Positions 24,935-33,433 of a stretch of 64,000 bases of DNA are shown here, piece after piece. Position numbers and translations under genes: made by a program. Source of the stretch: Selenomonas ruminantium subsp. ruminantium ATCC 12561 (GTDB lineage: Bacteria; Bacillota; Negativicutes; Selenomonadales; Selenomonadaceae); NCBI RefSeq assembly GCF_000424065.1, contig NZ_AUJE01000010.1, positions 7,528 through 71,527 of the forward strand, in the 5' to 3' direction. Each line of letters begins with the position of its first letter. The stretch's first letter is position 1. The notes beneath the pieces were generated by a model that saw nothing but the letters and a program-made list of their open reading frames with translations, made no database searches and was not told the DNA's origin.

Positions 24935-24969
24935 TTTTGCAGGCAAGCCGCAGGATAGGAAAGATATGG
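24935..24969 (+). repeat. 35-bp repeat, copy 2
   Basis: Matches 20318-20352 with 2 mismatches. Its start, TTTTTGCAGGCAAG (24934-24947), is found inverted at 63497-63510. Confidence 0.7.
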
Positions 24970-24982
24970 AAGGAGGGGCATT

Positions 24983-25300
24983 ATGACGGATGATGTAACC
25001 ATGGCCGATATTGAGAAGCTGCTGGCCAAGGGGCAGGAGTTAAAGCAATTCCTTAAAGAAAGCCCGGAAGTGTTGGAATTTCTGCGACTGGCGGCAAAGA
25101 CCACTTTGCAGAACCCAGTCATTATCCCACCAGCCGAACGTTATATACACGCCGGGGAGGTGGCGAAAATCCTCTGCATAGACAAGGGGGCCGTTTACCG
25201 GTTGGAAAAGGCAGGACGGCTCACTGCTTATTACGTAGGGGACGCCAGCCGCATGAAGTTCAAGCTGAGCGATGTGCTCGCAATACCGCAAAGAAGGTGA
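24983..25300 (+). CDS. Excisionase-like DNA-binding protein
   Basis: Protein of 105 residues. The N-terminal half is helical and acidic. The C-terminal half is a MerR/HTH_17-type winged helix (YIHAGEVAKILCIDKGAVYRL, then AYYVGDASRMKFKLSDVLA) as in phage excisionases and early regulators. GGAAGGAGGGG precedes the ATG. The 35-bp repeat just upstream also occurs at the integrase start, which fits a role in excision control, but this is inference. Confidence 0.7.
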   Translation: MTDDVTMADIEKLLAKGQELKQFLKESPEVLEFLRLAAKTTLQNPVIIPPAERYIHAGEVAKILCIDKGAVYRLEKAGRLTAYYVGDASRMKFKLSDVLAIPQRR

Positions 25301-25361
25301 TTAACTCAACATATCGATGTTCAGAAGTGGAATCAGAGCGGGATGATATGAAAGAAGGCAG

Positions 25362-25419
25362 TAAAAAAGAGCCCGTAGGCAGCGGGCTCTAAATTATGGG
25401 CTAATGGGTATTAACCATA
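25362..25419 (-). ncRNA. Candidate countertranscribed RNA upstream of rep
   Basis: On the minus strand, an extended -10 TGG-TATAAT (complement of 25426-25431, with a weak -35) would start a transcript near 25419. About 35 bases later the hairpin AGAGCCCG/CGGGCTCT (25369-25391) is followed by TTTTTT, a terminator that works only on this strand. The result is an RNA of under 60 bases, antisense to the leader of the Rep gene. This is the layout by which rolling-circle plasmids limit Rep. Sites are seen; function is inferred. Confidence 0.45.
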
Positions 25420-25600
25420 TTTTTATTATACCACAGGCCATGTCGATTATCTATCAATCAAATGAATATTGTCAAAAAAAGTGAGGCGGCGAAACACCGC
25501 TTGACACCCTTGATTAAGGAATTAATAAACCGACAAAAAGAGTGCATGGATATGCATAAAATAAGGATTTCCAATAGTAATAAAAGATGGAGAATCAGTT

Positions 25601-26407
25601 ATGGCTTACATGGAGAAAAAATGGGTATCTCACGACAAACGTTTCATCATAGTAGACAAGTATCATTCATTGAGAGCTATGCCCAAGAATCAGTTGGCAA
25701 GGGAGAGAAGAAGTCCACGGAAGGGACAGACCACAGAACAGCAGGAGAAGATAAATCTGAGACACAGAACAGATAAGCTTTGCAGACTCATCATGGATAA
25801 CTTCAAAGCTGGAGACTGGTGGGTGTCCTTCACACTGGCAGAAAAAGTATCAGTGGATAAGTTCAAGTCAGAGTATGAGAAGATGATTCGTAGTCTGAGA
25901 ACCTTCTATCAAAAGCACGGGGCGGATTTGAAGTATATAGCAGTCCAGGAGAATCTGACGGGGCGTGGGCGGCTCCATGGCCATATCTTATTGCCGGCAC
26001 TTCCGGGTGTATCATTCGTCCAGATGAAACAGGCGATGAATGCGGCATGGAAGTTGGGCAACACCTACTTCAAGCCATATGAGGGTGGCACAATGGACGC
26101 CAGAAGAGTGGCGGCGTACATGACCAAGGAAGACACCATCACAACCAAGCTGAACGAGAAAATGCGCATCACAAAAGAAGGTGGTGATGCCAAGGGACTG
26201 GATGCAGACATCAAGGCTCAGCGCAGTCGTGTCTGCACGAGTAAGAATCTCATCCGAACAAAGCCGGTAAAGAGGTTGGTGCCCAGAGGGACGTTTCGGA
26301 AAGAGGTCAAAGCCCCTAAAGGCTACCATATCGTGTTCAGCTATAACGGCAACACGAAAGATAATTTTGATTATCAACACGCCGTCTTTGAGCGTGATGA
26401 TGAATAG
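25601..26407 (+). CDS. HUH-type replication initiator (rolling-circle Rep-like)
   Basis: Protein of 268 residues with a central domain resembling rolling-circle Rep proteins. It shows WWVSFTLAEKVSVDKF, the metal-binding HUH motif in GRLHGHILLP, and a candidate catalytic Tyr with Lys in VAAYMTKED. The N-terminal 65 residues are very basic. The start at 25601 is chosen because the matching frame begins there; an overlapping frame from 25462 looks non-coding in its second half. The gene opens a block with RecU, ParA, ParB and SSB, so the phage may replicate like a plasmid. Confidence 0.7.
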   Translation: MAYMEKKWVSHDKRFIIVDKYHSLRAMPKNQLARERRSPRKGQTTEQQEKINLRHRTDKLCRLIMDNFKAGDWWVSFTLAEKVSVDKFKSEYEKMIRSLRTFYQKHGADLKYIAVQENLTGRGRLHGHILLPALPGVSFVQMKQAMNAAWKLGNTYFKPYEGGTMDARRVAAYMTKEDTITTKLNEKMRITKEGGDAKGLDADIKAQRSRVCTSKNLIRTKPVKRLVPRGTFRKEVKAPKGYHIVFSYNGNTKDNFDYQHAVFERDDE

Positions 26408-26442
26408 CGTTATCCACATAATCCACAAGGGAGGTCGAATCT

Positions 26443-26523
26443 GTGAGTAGATACATTGCCGAGGAAATGCGGAATTTCCCTGTCAGAAAGTGCAAACGTA
26501 GACGGCTGGAAGGGAAGAAGTGA
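26443..26523 (+). CDS. 26-residue basic peptide
   Basis: Short frame from a GTG behind GGGAGG at 26429-26434, ending five bases before the RecU-like start. The second half is strongly basic (RKCKRRRLEGKK). It may be a real peptide or a leader coupling translation into RecU. No function recognised. Confidence 0.4.
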   Translation: MSRYIAEEMRNFPVRKCKRRRLEGKK

Positions 26524-26527
26524 TTTG

Positions 26528-27076
26528 ATGCAATTCGGTATGAACCGAAGCTATACAAGCAGGGTGAACAACAGCCAGGGCCGCATACTGGAAGACATGA
26601 TAATGGGGGCGGCGCGGCAGTACGAACAGGAAGGCAAGCTGGTGCTCCACAAGGAAAGCGAACCGTTCCGTGTTACGAAGAATTTAGACCGGGCAAGAGG
26701 AAGGGCAGAGGTGCAGTTTACCGCCAAGGCACAGCCGGATTTCATTGGCTGCCTAAAAGGCGGGCGGCTGATAGCGTTCGAAGCCAAGTACACCCAAAAG
26801 GACGCCATCAAGCAGGCGGCAGTGACCCCTACGCAGGCCGCAATGCTGGATAAATATCATGAAGCGGGAGCGGCGGCATTTGTCTGCTGTGGTGTCGGCA
26901 CTGGTTGGGATTTGAGTTATTTCATGGTGCCATGGAAAGTATGGTGGGACATGAAAGAAAACTATGGCCATAAATACGCCAGTGCTGATGATTTGGCCTC
27001 GTATGAAATCAAAGCTGACACAGTAGTCCGGTTCCTGGAATACAAGAACTCGAAAACAATCCTTTCTGCGTGCTGA
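26528..27076 (+). CDS. RecU-like Holliday junction resolvase
   Basis: Nuclease of 182 residues of the RecU type. Visible are the N-terminal NNSQGRILEDMIMGAA and the PD-(D/E)XK core: Asp in QPDFIGCLKGGR and FEAKYT with the catalytic Glu and Lys. It would resolve branched DNA during replication or recombination. In-frame starts lie at 26528 and 26543; the first follows GGGAAG at moderate distance. The last 15 residues have no family counterpart that I recognise. Confidence 0.82.
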   Translation: MQFGMNRSYTSRVNNSQGRILEDMIMGAARQYEQEGKLVLHKESEPFRVTKNLDRARGRAEVQFTAKAQPDFIGCLKGGRLIAFEAKYTQKDAIKQAAVTPTQAAMLDKYHEAGAAAFVCCGVGTGWDLSYFMVPWKVWWDMKENYGHKYASADDLASYEIKADTVVRFLEYKNSKTILSAC

Positions 27077-27120
27077 CCATATAAACTCGTAACACCAACA
27101 ATCTGAGGAGGAATAAGACG

Positions 27121-27888
27121 ATGAAAGTATTAACCATTGCAAATCTCAAAGGCGGCGTAGGCAAGACCGTCACCACCATCAATGCAAGCTATCTGCTGGC
27201 TACAGGGTACGGCAAGAACGTCCTGTTGGTAGATAATGACCAGCAGGGCAACTGCTCGCAGTTCTTCGGCGTATACGGCTACGACAAGCCCAGTATGACG
27301 GATGTGATGAAAAGGAATGTGACGGCAGAACAGGTCATCCAGCACACCGAATATGCAGGGTTGGATATCATCCCTGCAAATCTTTCCTTGGCTGAAGCAG
27401 AAAAGGCCGTGCTGATGGATAGTGTCACACCGCAGCAGGTACGGCTCAGAGAAATCCTGCGACAGGTCAAGGACGAATATGATTACGTGCTGATTGACAA
27501 TGCTCCCAGCCTGGGTATGTGCGTAATCAATTCACTTGCCACCAGTGATTATCTGATTATCCCTGCCAAGATTGACAAATTTACCTTTGATGGCATTGCT
27601 TGCTTGCTGAATCAGCTGAAAACAGTCAAAGAGTATTTTAACCCGCAAATCGAGCTGCTGGGGACGCTCATCACGAGCTATCGCCGCAACGACACCAATC
27701 AGCAGGGTGCTGAATGGCTGAAACAGGCAGAAAAATACAAGGCTTTTGATAGTCATATCCGCTGGACGGACAAGATGGACGAATCCACCTTCACGGCAGA
27801 ACCAGTAATGGTACATTCGCCGCGCTGTGGAGCTGCTAAAGATTACAAAGCGTTTGTAGAAGAACTGCTGAGAATGGTGGAGGGCTAA
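27121..27888 (+). CDS. parA: ParA-type partition ATPase
   Basis: Walker-type ATPase of 255 residues with the deviant Walker A motif KGGVGKT near residue 10, Walker A' (LLVDNDQQGN) and Walker B (VLIDNAPSLG). It lacks an N-terminal DNA-binding domain, so it is the Soj/type Ib-like form. It segregates DNA together with the ParB partner encoded 3 bp downstream. Such a pair is a plasmid trait and unusual for an integrated prophage. Confidence 0.93.
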   Translation: MKVLTIANLKGGVGKTVTTINASYLLATGYGKNVLLVDNDQQGNCSQFFGVYGYDKPSMTDVMKRNVTAEQVIQHTEYAGLDIIPANLSLAEAEKAVLMDSVTPQQVRLREILRQVKDEYDYVLIDNAPSLGMCVINSLATSDYLIIPAKIDKFTFDGIACLLNQLKTVKEYFNPQIELLGTLITSYRRNDTNQQGAEWLKQAEKYKAFDSHIRWTDKMDESTFTAEPVMVHSPRCGAAKDYKAFVEELLRMVEG

Positions 27889-27891
27889 GAG

Positions 27892-29388
27892 ATGGCAGGA
27901 TTTAATCTGATGGGGCTCATGAATCAGGCAAGCAAAACAGAGGCAGGAGCACCAAAATATGAGCTGAAACGGCTGAACATCAACGAGTTATACCCTGACC
28001 CGCAAAATAAGACGGTATACAGCATAGAGAACATTGAAGAACTGGCAGATGCCATCGAGATTGCGGGGGGAGTGCTCCACAATCTCGTGGTGCGGGCGGC
28101 TGATGTAACAGGAAAATACATGATTATCAGCGGTGAGCGCCGCTGGACGGCTTGCCAACTGCTAGTGAATGAAAAACGCATGCAGCAGTTCGCAGAGGTC
28201 AACTGCCTTATTGAGAATGAACATGATGAAGATCTGCTGGACTTAATGTTGATGTTGACCAACAGCACGGCCCGCCAGCTGACCGACGCTGAAAAAATGC
28301 GGCAGGCTGAACGCATGACGGATATTCTCAATCGCATGAAAGAGCAGAATGGGCTGGAAGGGCGTGTCCGTGACATCGTGGGGAAGATGCTGCAGATGTC
28401 ATCCGGTCAGCTTGCAAGATATCACGCTATAGCCAAGAATTTGCAGAATGAGGATTTGAAGCAGGCGTTTCAGGACGGGCGGCTGAAAGTCAGCGCCGCC
28501 TATGAAGCAAGTCAGCTATCTGAGGAAGGCCAGCAGAAAGTGGCGAATAAGCTTCAGGAGGAAGGCACTGTCTCTCTTAACCATGTGACCATCGTCAAAC
28601 ATGAGGAAAGAGAGGATGAGCCTGGCTGGTCGGAACGCATGGCCAAGATTGAAGAACACCGCAAGCAAGACCAACTGAACGCCATCAAGGCAAAGGCCGA
28701 AAAGTATGGCCATGACAGTTTAGAACCCTGCGAAGCCTGCCACCTGTCAACGCAGTGCATGAAATGCTGTGAATCGTGCAGAGAAGTCAATGAAGCATGC
28801 GGAATGGCCCAGATATGCGGCCGCAAAATAAAGCTCAATGCAGGGAAATGGGAAGTCGCAGAGGTCGATGAATACGGGCAGGAAACGTATCAGACTGGCA
28901 AAGGCGGTTACAAAAGCTGGATAAACTTCACCATCAAGGCTGTGGCAGACAAGACCGAAAGCGGCCGCTATTGCCTGACCTACACAGTAGTAGAGCATGG
29001 CGATGAAGCAGATTGGGTATTCCTCAAAGATACCTATGACACAAAAGAAGATGCCCTGCGGGCGGCGGCTATGGAAGTGGCCAAAACTGGCACGGCCAAG
29101 GCGTCCGTATTGAAGGACAACGGTTACATTGACGAAATCCCGCTGGAAGCCATTGAAGCCGATAAGGCAGCAAGAGCCAAGGCAGAGGAGCAGGAAGCCA
29201 TAGACAGAGCCGCCTGCCAGGAAGAAAACGAACGGCAGATAATTGCGGCTCGCTATATCCGGAATGTGCTCGAAGAACATCTGGGCGTCATCAAATCGGA
29301 CGACATGACCACGCGTGAGCGCCTGCAGAAAGAAATCAAACGCTATGACGATGAAATCGACTGGCGAAAGGGCAGAAAGTTCAACTAA
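27892..29388 (+). CDS. parB: ParB-like partition protein
   Basis: Protein of 498 residues. The ParB/Srx N-terminal domain (about 25-120) has the ISGERRWTA CTPase/nuclease-fold motif. A helical helix-turn-helix region follows (about 120-235: RQLTDAEKMRQAER, then MSSGQLARYHAIAK). Residues of about 280-310 hold seven cysteines (CEACHLSTQCMKCCESC), a probable metal site not found in ordinary ParB. The C-terminal 170 residues are unlike ParB and end in a charged helix. I could not find a parS-like palindrome nearby. Confidence 0.85.
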   Translation: MAGFNLMGLMNQASKTEAGAPKYELKRLNINELYPDPQNKTVYSIENIEELADAIEIAGGVLHNLVVRAADVTGKYMIISGERRWTACQLLVNEKRMQQFAEVNCLIENEHDEDLLDLMLMLTNSTARQLTDAEKMRQAERMTDILNRMKEQNGLEGRVRDIVGKMLQMSSGQLARYHAIAKNLQNEDLKQAFQDGRLKVSAAYEASQLSEEGQQKVANKLQEEGTVSLNHVTIVKHEEREDEPGWSERMAKIEEHRKQDQLNAIKAKAEKYGHDSLEPCEACHLSTQCMKCCESCREVNEACGMAQICGRKIKLNAGKWEVAEVDEYGQETYQTGKGGYKSWINFTIKAVADKTESGRYCLTYTVVEHGDEADWVFLKDTYDTKEDALRAAAMEVAKTGTAKASVLKDNGYIDEIPLEAIEADKAARAKAEEQEAIDRAACQEENERQIIAARYIRNVLEEHLGVIKSDDMTTRERLQKEIKRYDDEIDWRKGRKFN

Positions 29389-29444
29389 TCCGAATCAGAA
29401 TGTATAAGCCGTCCGGGCGGGCGGCTGAGGGGAGAAACAGCCAA

Positions 29445-30059
29445 ATGAATAGATACTTATCCAGAGCCGAAAAGGCGAATTTGACACGGCTTATGCTGGT
29501 GTTTAATGAACTTGAGTACGCAATAAAAGACTACGAAGAAAAAATGAAGGACGTAGACCCAGAGTTTATGAAAGACCTTCGCTCATGCAAGACCTGGGGC
29601 TACAAAGCAATCAAGCGCAGGTATGATTTTTTGGAAAAGGACGCGACTATTGATTTTACGCGGCATGTAAAACACATGGATGTCGTATTTGTACCGAGTG
29701 ATAAAGCTGTGAAGTACCACAACCTAGTAAAAGACATGTCAGGGAGCCTGGTTCTTCCTATGGAGGATTTCGAAAAGCTATACAGCGGCTTTATTCCGAA
29801 AACATGCGGCAAATGTCACAAGAAAGCATGGAAAGAGTGCCTTATCCGCGAGATTTTCCGCAAGTACGGCGTTGAGCCGGTGAACGTCAACGCTAAGAAC
29901 TGCCCATATAGCTACCTGGAAGCAGGCATAGACCTTGAAGCTTGGGCAAAAGCGTGGGCGGAAGAAAACGGCCTGAAGTTCGACAAGGAGAATCTTTGGA
30001 AATCGGACGGGGAGGTGCATGAGAATGTCGAAGAGCCGGAAAAGGAAAACGTCAGCTGA
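29445..30059 (+). CDS. Phage protein with cysteine cluster
   Basis: Protein of 204 residues: a helical N-terminal half (LSRAEKANLTRLMLVFNELE) and a C-terminal CGKCH...C...C pattern that could bind zinc. It resembles the DUF5651 group of phage proteins in layout; that match is from memory and weak. GAGGGGA supports the ATG at 29445. The end overlaps the next gene. Confidence 0.55.
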   Translation: MNRYLSRAEKANLTRLMLVFNELEYAIKDYEEKMKDVDPEFMKDLRSCKTWGYKAIKRRYDFLEKDATIDFTRHVKHMDVVFVPSDKAVKYHNLVKDMSGSLVLPMEDFEKLYSGFIPKTCGKCHKKAWKECLIREIFRKYGVEPVNVNAKNCPYSYLEAGIDLEAWAKAWAEENGLKFDKENLWKSDGEVHENVEEPEKENVS

Positions 30060-30204
30060 CCTGCTGGCAAGAGAAAGAGAACTGCTGGCGATGATGGACG
30101 GCATCGATAGCCAGCACCGCCCACGATACCTCAAACGCCAGCTAAAGGCAATCAGAGCGAAAATAAGGAGATTGGATCATGAAAATATCGGAGTTAGTAT
30201 CTGA
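30025..30204 (+). CDS. Small basic coiled-coil protein
   Basis: A 59-residue charged helical protein (SADLLARERELLAMMDG, then YLKRQLKAIRAKIRRLD). GGGAGGTG fits the ATG at 30025 better than that at 30019. It overlaps genes on both sides. Unknown function. Confidence 0.55.
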   Translation: MSKSRKRKTSADLLARERELLAMMDGIDSQHRPRYLKRQLKAIRAKIRRLDHENIGVSI

Positions 30205-30565
30205 ACGTGTAATAACCTGCGAGTTGTGCGGACGTGGATTCGTAGTCCGCAATAATCTGAGTCGCACCAAACGGTGCCCGGAATGTGCCGTTGTCATACG
30301 GAAAGGGAATAAGCAGGAAGGCTTTCGCCATCAGCAATTATTTGAACCGCGAAAAAGGCGCGTGTCCAATTTGGACACATTGGTCAGAGAAGCAAAAGAG
30401 TACGGATTATCTTATGGACAGTATGTTTCAATGAAAGCTGCAGGGTACAAGATAACGCCGCGAAATCGAACTGAGGGCATTAATCCTGCGTGGCAGGAGT
30501 GGAAAGAAAAAATGTATGCCACAGTGGCAGCGTGTAGGGCGAGGGCAGAAAACCATGGGGAGTAA
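30179..30565 (+). CDS. Zinc-ribbon phage protein
   Basis: Protein of 128 residues with an N-terminal four-cysteine ribbon (CELCGRGF and CPEC), then a basic region and helices. Probably nucleic-acid binding. It overlaps both neighbours, so translation is coupled. Not recognised further. Confidence 0.6.
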   Translation: MKISELVSERVITCELCGRGFVVRNNLSRTKRCPECAVVIRKGNKQEGFRHQQLFEPRKRRVSNLDTLVREAKEYGLSYGQYVSMKAAGYKITPRNRTEGINPAWQEWKEKMYATVAACRARAENHGE

Positions 30566-31358
30566 TAGAAGCTGGACAAAAGAGGAAGAAGAATTGCTGG
30601 CAAGGCTCTACGGCTCAAGACCGCTGGACTTCATCGCTAAAAAGCTGGGTAGGACAGTGTGGGCGATACTAAATAAGCGGGAAAGATTGAAGTTAGGCGC
30701 GTTCCTGGAAAACGGGGACTATATAACTCTTAATCAGCTCCATAAAGCGGTGACTGGCAGTAACGGAGGGGGCGGTTACATCATGACAAGCTGGGTGAGA
30801 AATCGTGGACTGCCTGTCATGGAGAAAAAAGTGGGGAAGTGTTCATTCAGAGTAGTACGGCTGACCGATTTTTGGAAGTGGGCGGAAGCAAACAGGGCGT
30901 TCTTGGATTTCTCGAAGATGGAAGAAAACATCTTAGGGATTGAACCGGACTGGGTGAAGACGGCGAGGCGGGCGGATGCAAAAACAAATACGATTAAACG
31001 AATGACTCCATGGACAAAAATGGAGGATGCAAGGCTCACGGCCTACATCAAAGAAGGGCAAAAGACCGGAAAAGAGATTGCGTCGCTCCTGGGGCGTACA
31101 GAGGGTGCTGTAGCTAGACGATGCAAAGATTTAGGGCTGGCCAATCCGAAACGGAATGGGCCGCATAGTCATAATTGGAATGTGGAGGAGATGGAAATAG
31201 CCGTGCAGGGGGTCCTGCAGGCTGTTCCCTATCCACTGATATCCAAAGAGTTGAATATATCGGAGAAAGCCATCAGAGGGCTGATGTATCGGTTATACAA
31301 GACCGAGAACCAAGACAAAATCAGGGCTATCGTCAGAAAGGAAAGGGACATGGTATGA
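30555..31358 (+). CDS. Myb/SANT-like DNA-binding protein
   Basis: Protein of 267 residues with repeated SANT-like helices: RSWTKEEEELLARLYGS near the start, TPWTKMEDARLTAYIKEG in the middle, and a third weaker HNWNVEEMEIAVQGVL. Each is followed by a helix-turn-helix-like segment (FIAKKLGRTVWAI; IASLLGRTEGAVARR; ISKELNISEKAI). Three DNA-binding units in tandem suggest a regulator of early phage genes. Start at 30555, overlapping the zinc-ribbon gene. Confidence 0.7.
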   Translation: MGSNRSWTKEEEELLARLYGSRPLDFIAKKLGRTVWAILNKRERLKLGAFLENGDYITLNQLHKAVTGSNGGGGYIMTSWVRNRGLPVMEKKVGKCSFRVVRLTDFWKWAEANRAFLDFSKMEENILGIEPDWVKTARRADAKTNTIKRMTPWTKMEDARLTAYIKEGQKTGKEIASLLGRTEGAVARRCKDLGLANPKRNGPHSHNWNVEEMEIAVQGVLQAVPYPLISKELNISEKAIRGLMYRLYKTENQDKIRAIVRKERDMV

Positions 31359-31846
31359 GACAGTTGACAGGATTCCGCATTAATCGCAGCGGAGCCGTAG
31401 ACAGCTATATTTTTGAATGGGTCAACAAGAACGATGCCGGGGCTATGGAAAGCTACACATACAAAGGCATTGAACCACCAAGGCCAGAGCTTTTAACAGC
31501 GGCAGATAACATCGCCCTGATTTCTGCGAAAATGGTTAGCCTGTCCTTGACGGAAAAAGACGTTATGGACGGCGGCTGCTTTTACGGGCTGAAAATGGAA
31601 TATCCTGTTGATGCGGATTATTACAAGCTGCAGATAAAAGCAAGCGTACAAATCCCGTGGGGTTATACTTTCAAATACGAGACACCGAACTGGCGGGTAT
31701 GGTATTCAAATACCAAGGGAGACTTTAACAACACTATCAAGGGCGCTATGCAGAAACTCATGCAGGAGTGCTGGAAATACATAGATGGAGAAAGGGCACA
31801 GACCAAACTAGCATTTACCAAACAAGAAACGGAGGATGAAGAATAA
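31355..31846 (+). CDS. Unknown phage protein
   Basis: Protein of 163 residues with a mixed alpha/beta pattern and many aromatic residues; no recognised motif. The ATG at 31355 overlaps the preceding stop (ATGA) and follows AAAGGAAAGGGA. The last base is shared with the next start. Part of the early operon. Confidence 0.6.
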   Translation: MRQLTGFRINRSGAVDSYIFEWVNKNDAGAMESYTYKGIEPPRPELLTAADNIALISAKMVSLSLTEKDVMDGGCFYGLKMEYPVDADYYKLQIKASVQIPWGYTFKYETPNWRVWYSNTKGDFNNTIKGAMQKLMQECWKYIDGERAQTKLAFTKQETEDEE

Positions 31847-32058
31847 TGAGCGGAATTTGTGAACCGATAACCGAAGGAATATTCGTGACTGGGGACTATG
31901 GAGCCATTGCAATCCGTTTCAAGCCAGGGGAAGAATGGACATTCCAACAGGATGAAGACCATAAAGACCGCTTGATAGCTTGTCGGGATTGCAGGGAATC
32001 TATAAGCCTTACGATTCAGAAGTTCTATGAGACATTCAAAATAAAGGAGCACAAATGA
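31846..32058 (+). CDS. Unknown small phage protein
   Basis: Protein of 70 residues with a central RDCRES segment; no family recognised. Start and stop overlap both neighbours. Confidence 0.55.
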   Translation: MSGICEPITEGIFVTGDYGAIAIRFKPGEEWTFQQDEDHKDRLIACRDCRESISLTIQKFYETFKIKEHK

Positions 32059-32225
32059 CTGAAAACCATAACAACATCCATAAGCACAACAGAACGTCCC
32101 AGGAATGGGACGAGGAATATAGTTATTTTGACCGCAGTATCCAGCTGAAAAGGGCGAAAGCCCTTACGGTTGGACGGCGTACTGGAAGGGACAAGGGAGG
32201 AACAAAATGTTTGAATTTGACCTGA
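32055..32225 (+). CDS. Unknown small hydrophilic protein
   Basis: Protein of 56 residues, His/Asn-rich start and basic end. AAAGGAG precedes the ATG, which overlaps the previous stop. It overlaps the membrane protein gene downstream by 19 bases. Confidence 0.5.
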   Translation: MTENHNNIHKHNRTSQEWDEEYSYFDRSIQLKRAKALTVGRRTGRDKGGTKCLNLT

Positions 32226-32407
32226 AAGCATTTGTGTGGTTCTGCATCGGCGCAGGGAGCCTGCTAATCACCTTGGTAATGATGAGCCTGTGCAATATGT
32301 CGGCGCGGTGTTCTCGACTGGAGGAACAGAATGAAGACCGCCTGCGGATTGAAAACTGGAAGAACACACCGGAACGGCGTGCCATGACAGAGAGGAGCCG
32401 TTATTGA
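32207..32407 (+). CDS. Small single-span membrane protein
   Basis: Protein of 66 residues: one membrane helix at about 8-30 (FVWFCIGAGSLLITLVMMSL), then a charged cytoplasmic tail. A good GGGAGGA precedes the ATG. Unknown role. Confidence 0.55.
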   Translation: MFEFDLKAFVWFCIGAGSLLITLVMMSLCNMSARCSRLEEQNEDRLRIENWKNTPERRAMTERSRY

Positions 32408-32655
32408 TGGAGTTGTTAAGAGTATTCAACGCTCAAAACCGGAGTGGGAGACGTTCATTACGTGTTGCTTTCCAGCACGGTGACAGTATCTATTACATGG
32501 ACATGAGCCAAAAGCGGGATGGCGGAACCTGTATAGTCACGTTCTGGAGAAAAGTGCGGGGCGGGCTGATGTATCTGCAGCAGATGATGATGGAAAACAT
32601 GAATGTAAGTGTCAGATGCGCAATTCGGTGCATCGAGAAGTTCGCACAAGTTTAG
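32407..32655 (+). CDS. Unknown small phage protein
   Basis: Protein of 82 residues with a beta-rich first half and a Met-rich helix. The ATG at 32407 shares a base with the previous stop. No family recognised. Confidence 0.5.
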   Translation: MELLRVFNAQNRSGRRSLRVAFQHGDSIYYMDMSQKRDGGTCIVTFWRKVRGGLMYLQQMMMENMNVSVRCAIRCIEKFAQV

Positions 32656-32665
32656 GAGGATATCA

Positions 32666-33064
32666 ATGAATTTAGTAATTTTGAAGGGCAGATTAACCAA
32701 AGACCCGGAAATCCGATATACGCAGTCAGGAAAAGCGGTGGCATCGTTCAGTATCGCCACGGATAAGCGTGTGGCACAGAACAGCCAAGGCCCCAAGGCG
32801 GATTTTCACAACTGCATAGCCTGGGAAACGCTGGCAGAGACAATCGGCAACAATCTGACCAAGGGCAGAGAAATTTTGGTCAGAGGGCATTTGCAGACAA
32901 GAAGCTATGATGCACAGGACGGCAGTAAGCGTTATGTGACAGAAGTCGTAGTGACTTATTTCGAATTCTGCGGAAAGAAATCAGACGCGCCAGCACCGGC
33001 AAAAGCTGGCACAGCAGCGAGCGGATTCGGTCAGCTGGCTGATGATGAAGAAATACCATTCTGA
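32666..33064 (+). CDS. ssb: Single-stranded DNA-binding protein
   Basis: SSB of 132 residues with a complete OB fold (NLVILKGRLTKDPEIRYTQS, then FHNCIAWETLAETIGN, VRGHLQTRSYDAQDGSKRY) and the acidic C-terminal tip DDEEIPF that recruits replication partners. AGGAGGATATCA directly precedes the ATG. It supports phage DNA replication along with the Rep, RecU and Par genes upstream. Confidence 0.95.
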   Translation: MNLVILKGRLTKDPEIRYTQSGKAVASFSIATDKRVAQNSQGPKADFHNCIAWETLAETIGNNLTKGREILVRGHLQTRSYDAQDGSKRYVTEVVVTYFEFCGKKSDAPAPAKAGTAASGFGQLADDEEIPF

Positions 33065-33078
33065 CGGAGGGCATAACC

Positions 33079-33423
33079 ATGGGGAAAACGGAAAAAGACC
33101 TGCTGGAAGCGATTGAGCGAATGACTGTCAGAAAGGCTGGGTGTCAGATGGGGTATAAACAGCCGAGACACATGAGCATTCCGTATACGCTGGCAAAAGG
33201 CATACGCCGATGCCATGAAGTGAGCTGCAACAAGATAGAGGGCAGACCTAAAGAGCCTGAAGCTTTGGCATCCATCACAAGGAAAACCAAGAATTATACA
33301 AGATGGACGCCGGGCATTTGCTCCATCTGTGGCGAGTGGTGCGAAATGATAACACAGGAGCATGCTCATAGTCATGGATTTAGTAGTGCAGACGAAATGG
33401 CCAGGGCAGGGATCGTGAAGTAA
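33079..33423 (+). CDS. Phage protein with zinc-finger-like end
   Basis: Protein of 114 residues, basic in the middle. Near the C-terminus CSICGEWCEMITQEHAHSHG combines Cys and His in a likely metal site. No family recognised. Follows ssb by 14 bases. Confidence 0.55.
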   Translation: MGKTEKDLLEAIERMTVRKAGCQMGYKQPRHMSIPYTLAKGIRRCHEVSCNKIEGRPKEPEALASITRKTKNYTRWTPGICSICGEWCEMITQEHAHSHGFSSADEMARAGIVK

Positions 33424-33433
33424 TCGGTGTTTT

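Noticed and set aside
25462-25776. A 104-codon frame overlapping the Rep start
   Set aside because: Its second half overlaps the Rep frame and has low-complexity composition; the Rep frame carries the conserved motifs.
27000-29500. A classical parS palindrome near parAB
   Set aside because: I looked for a GTTTCACGTGAAAC-like site and found none; the repeats at 33434 are only a substitute candidate.
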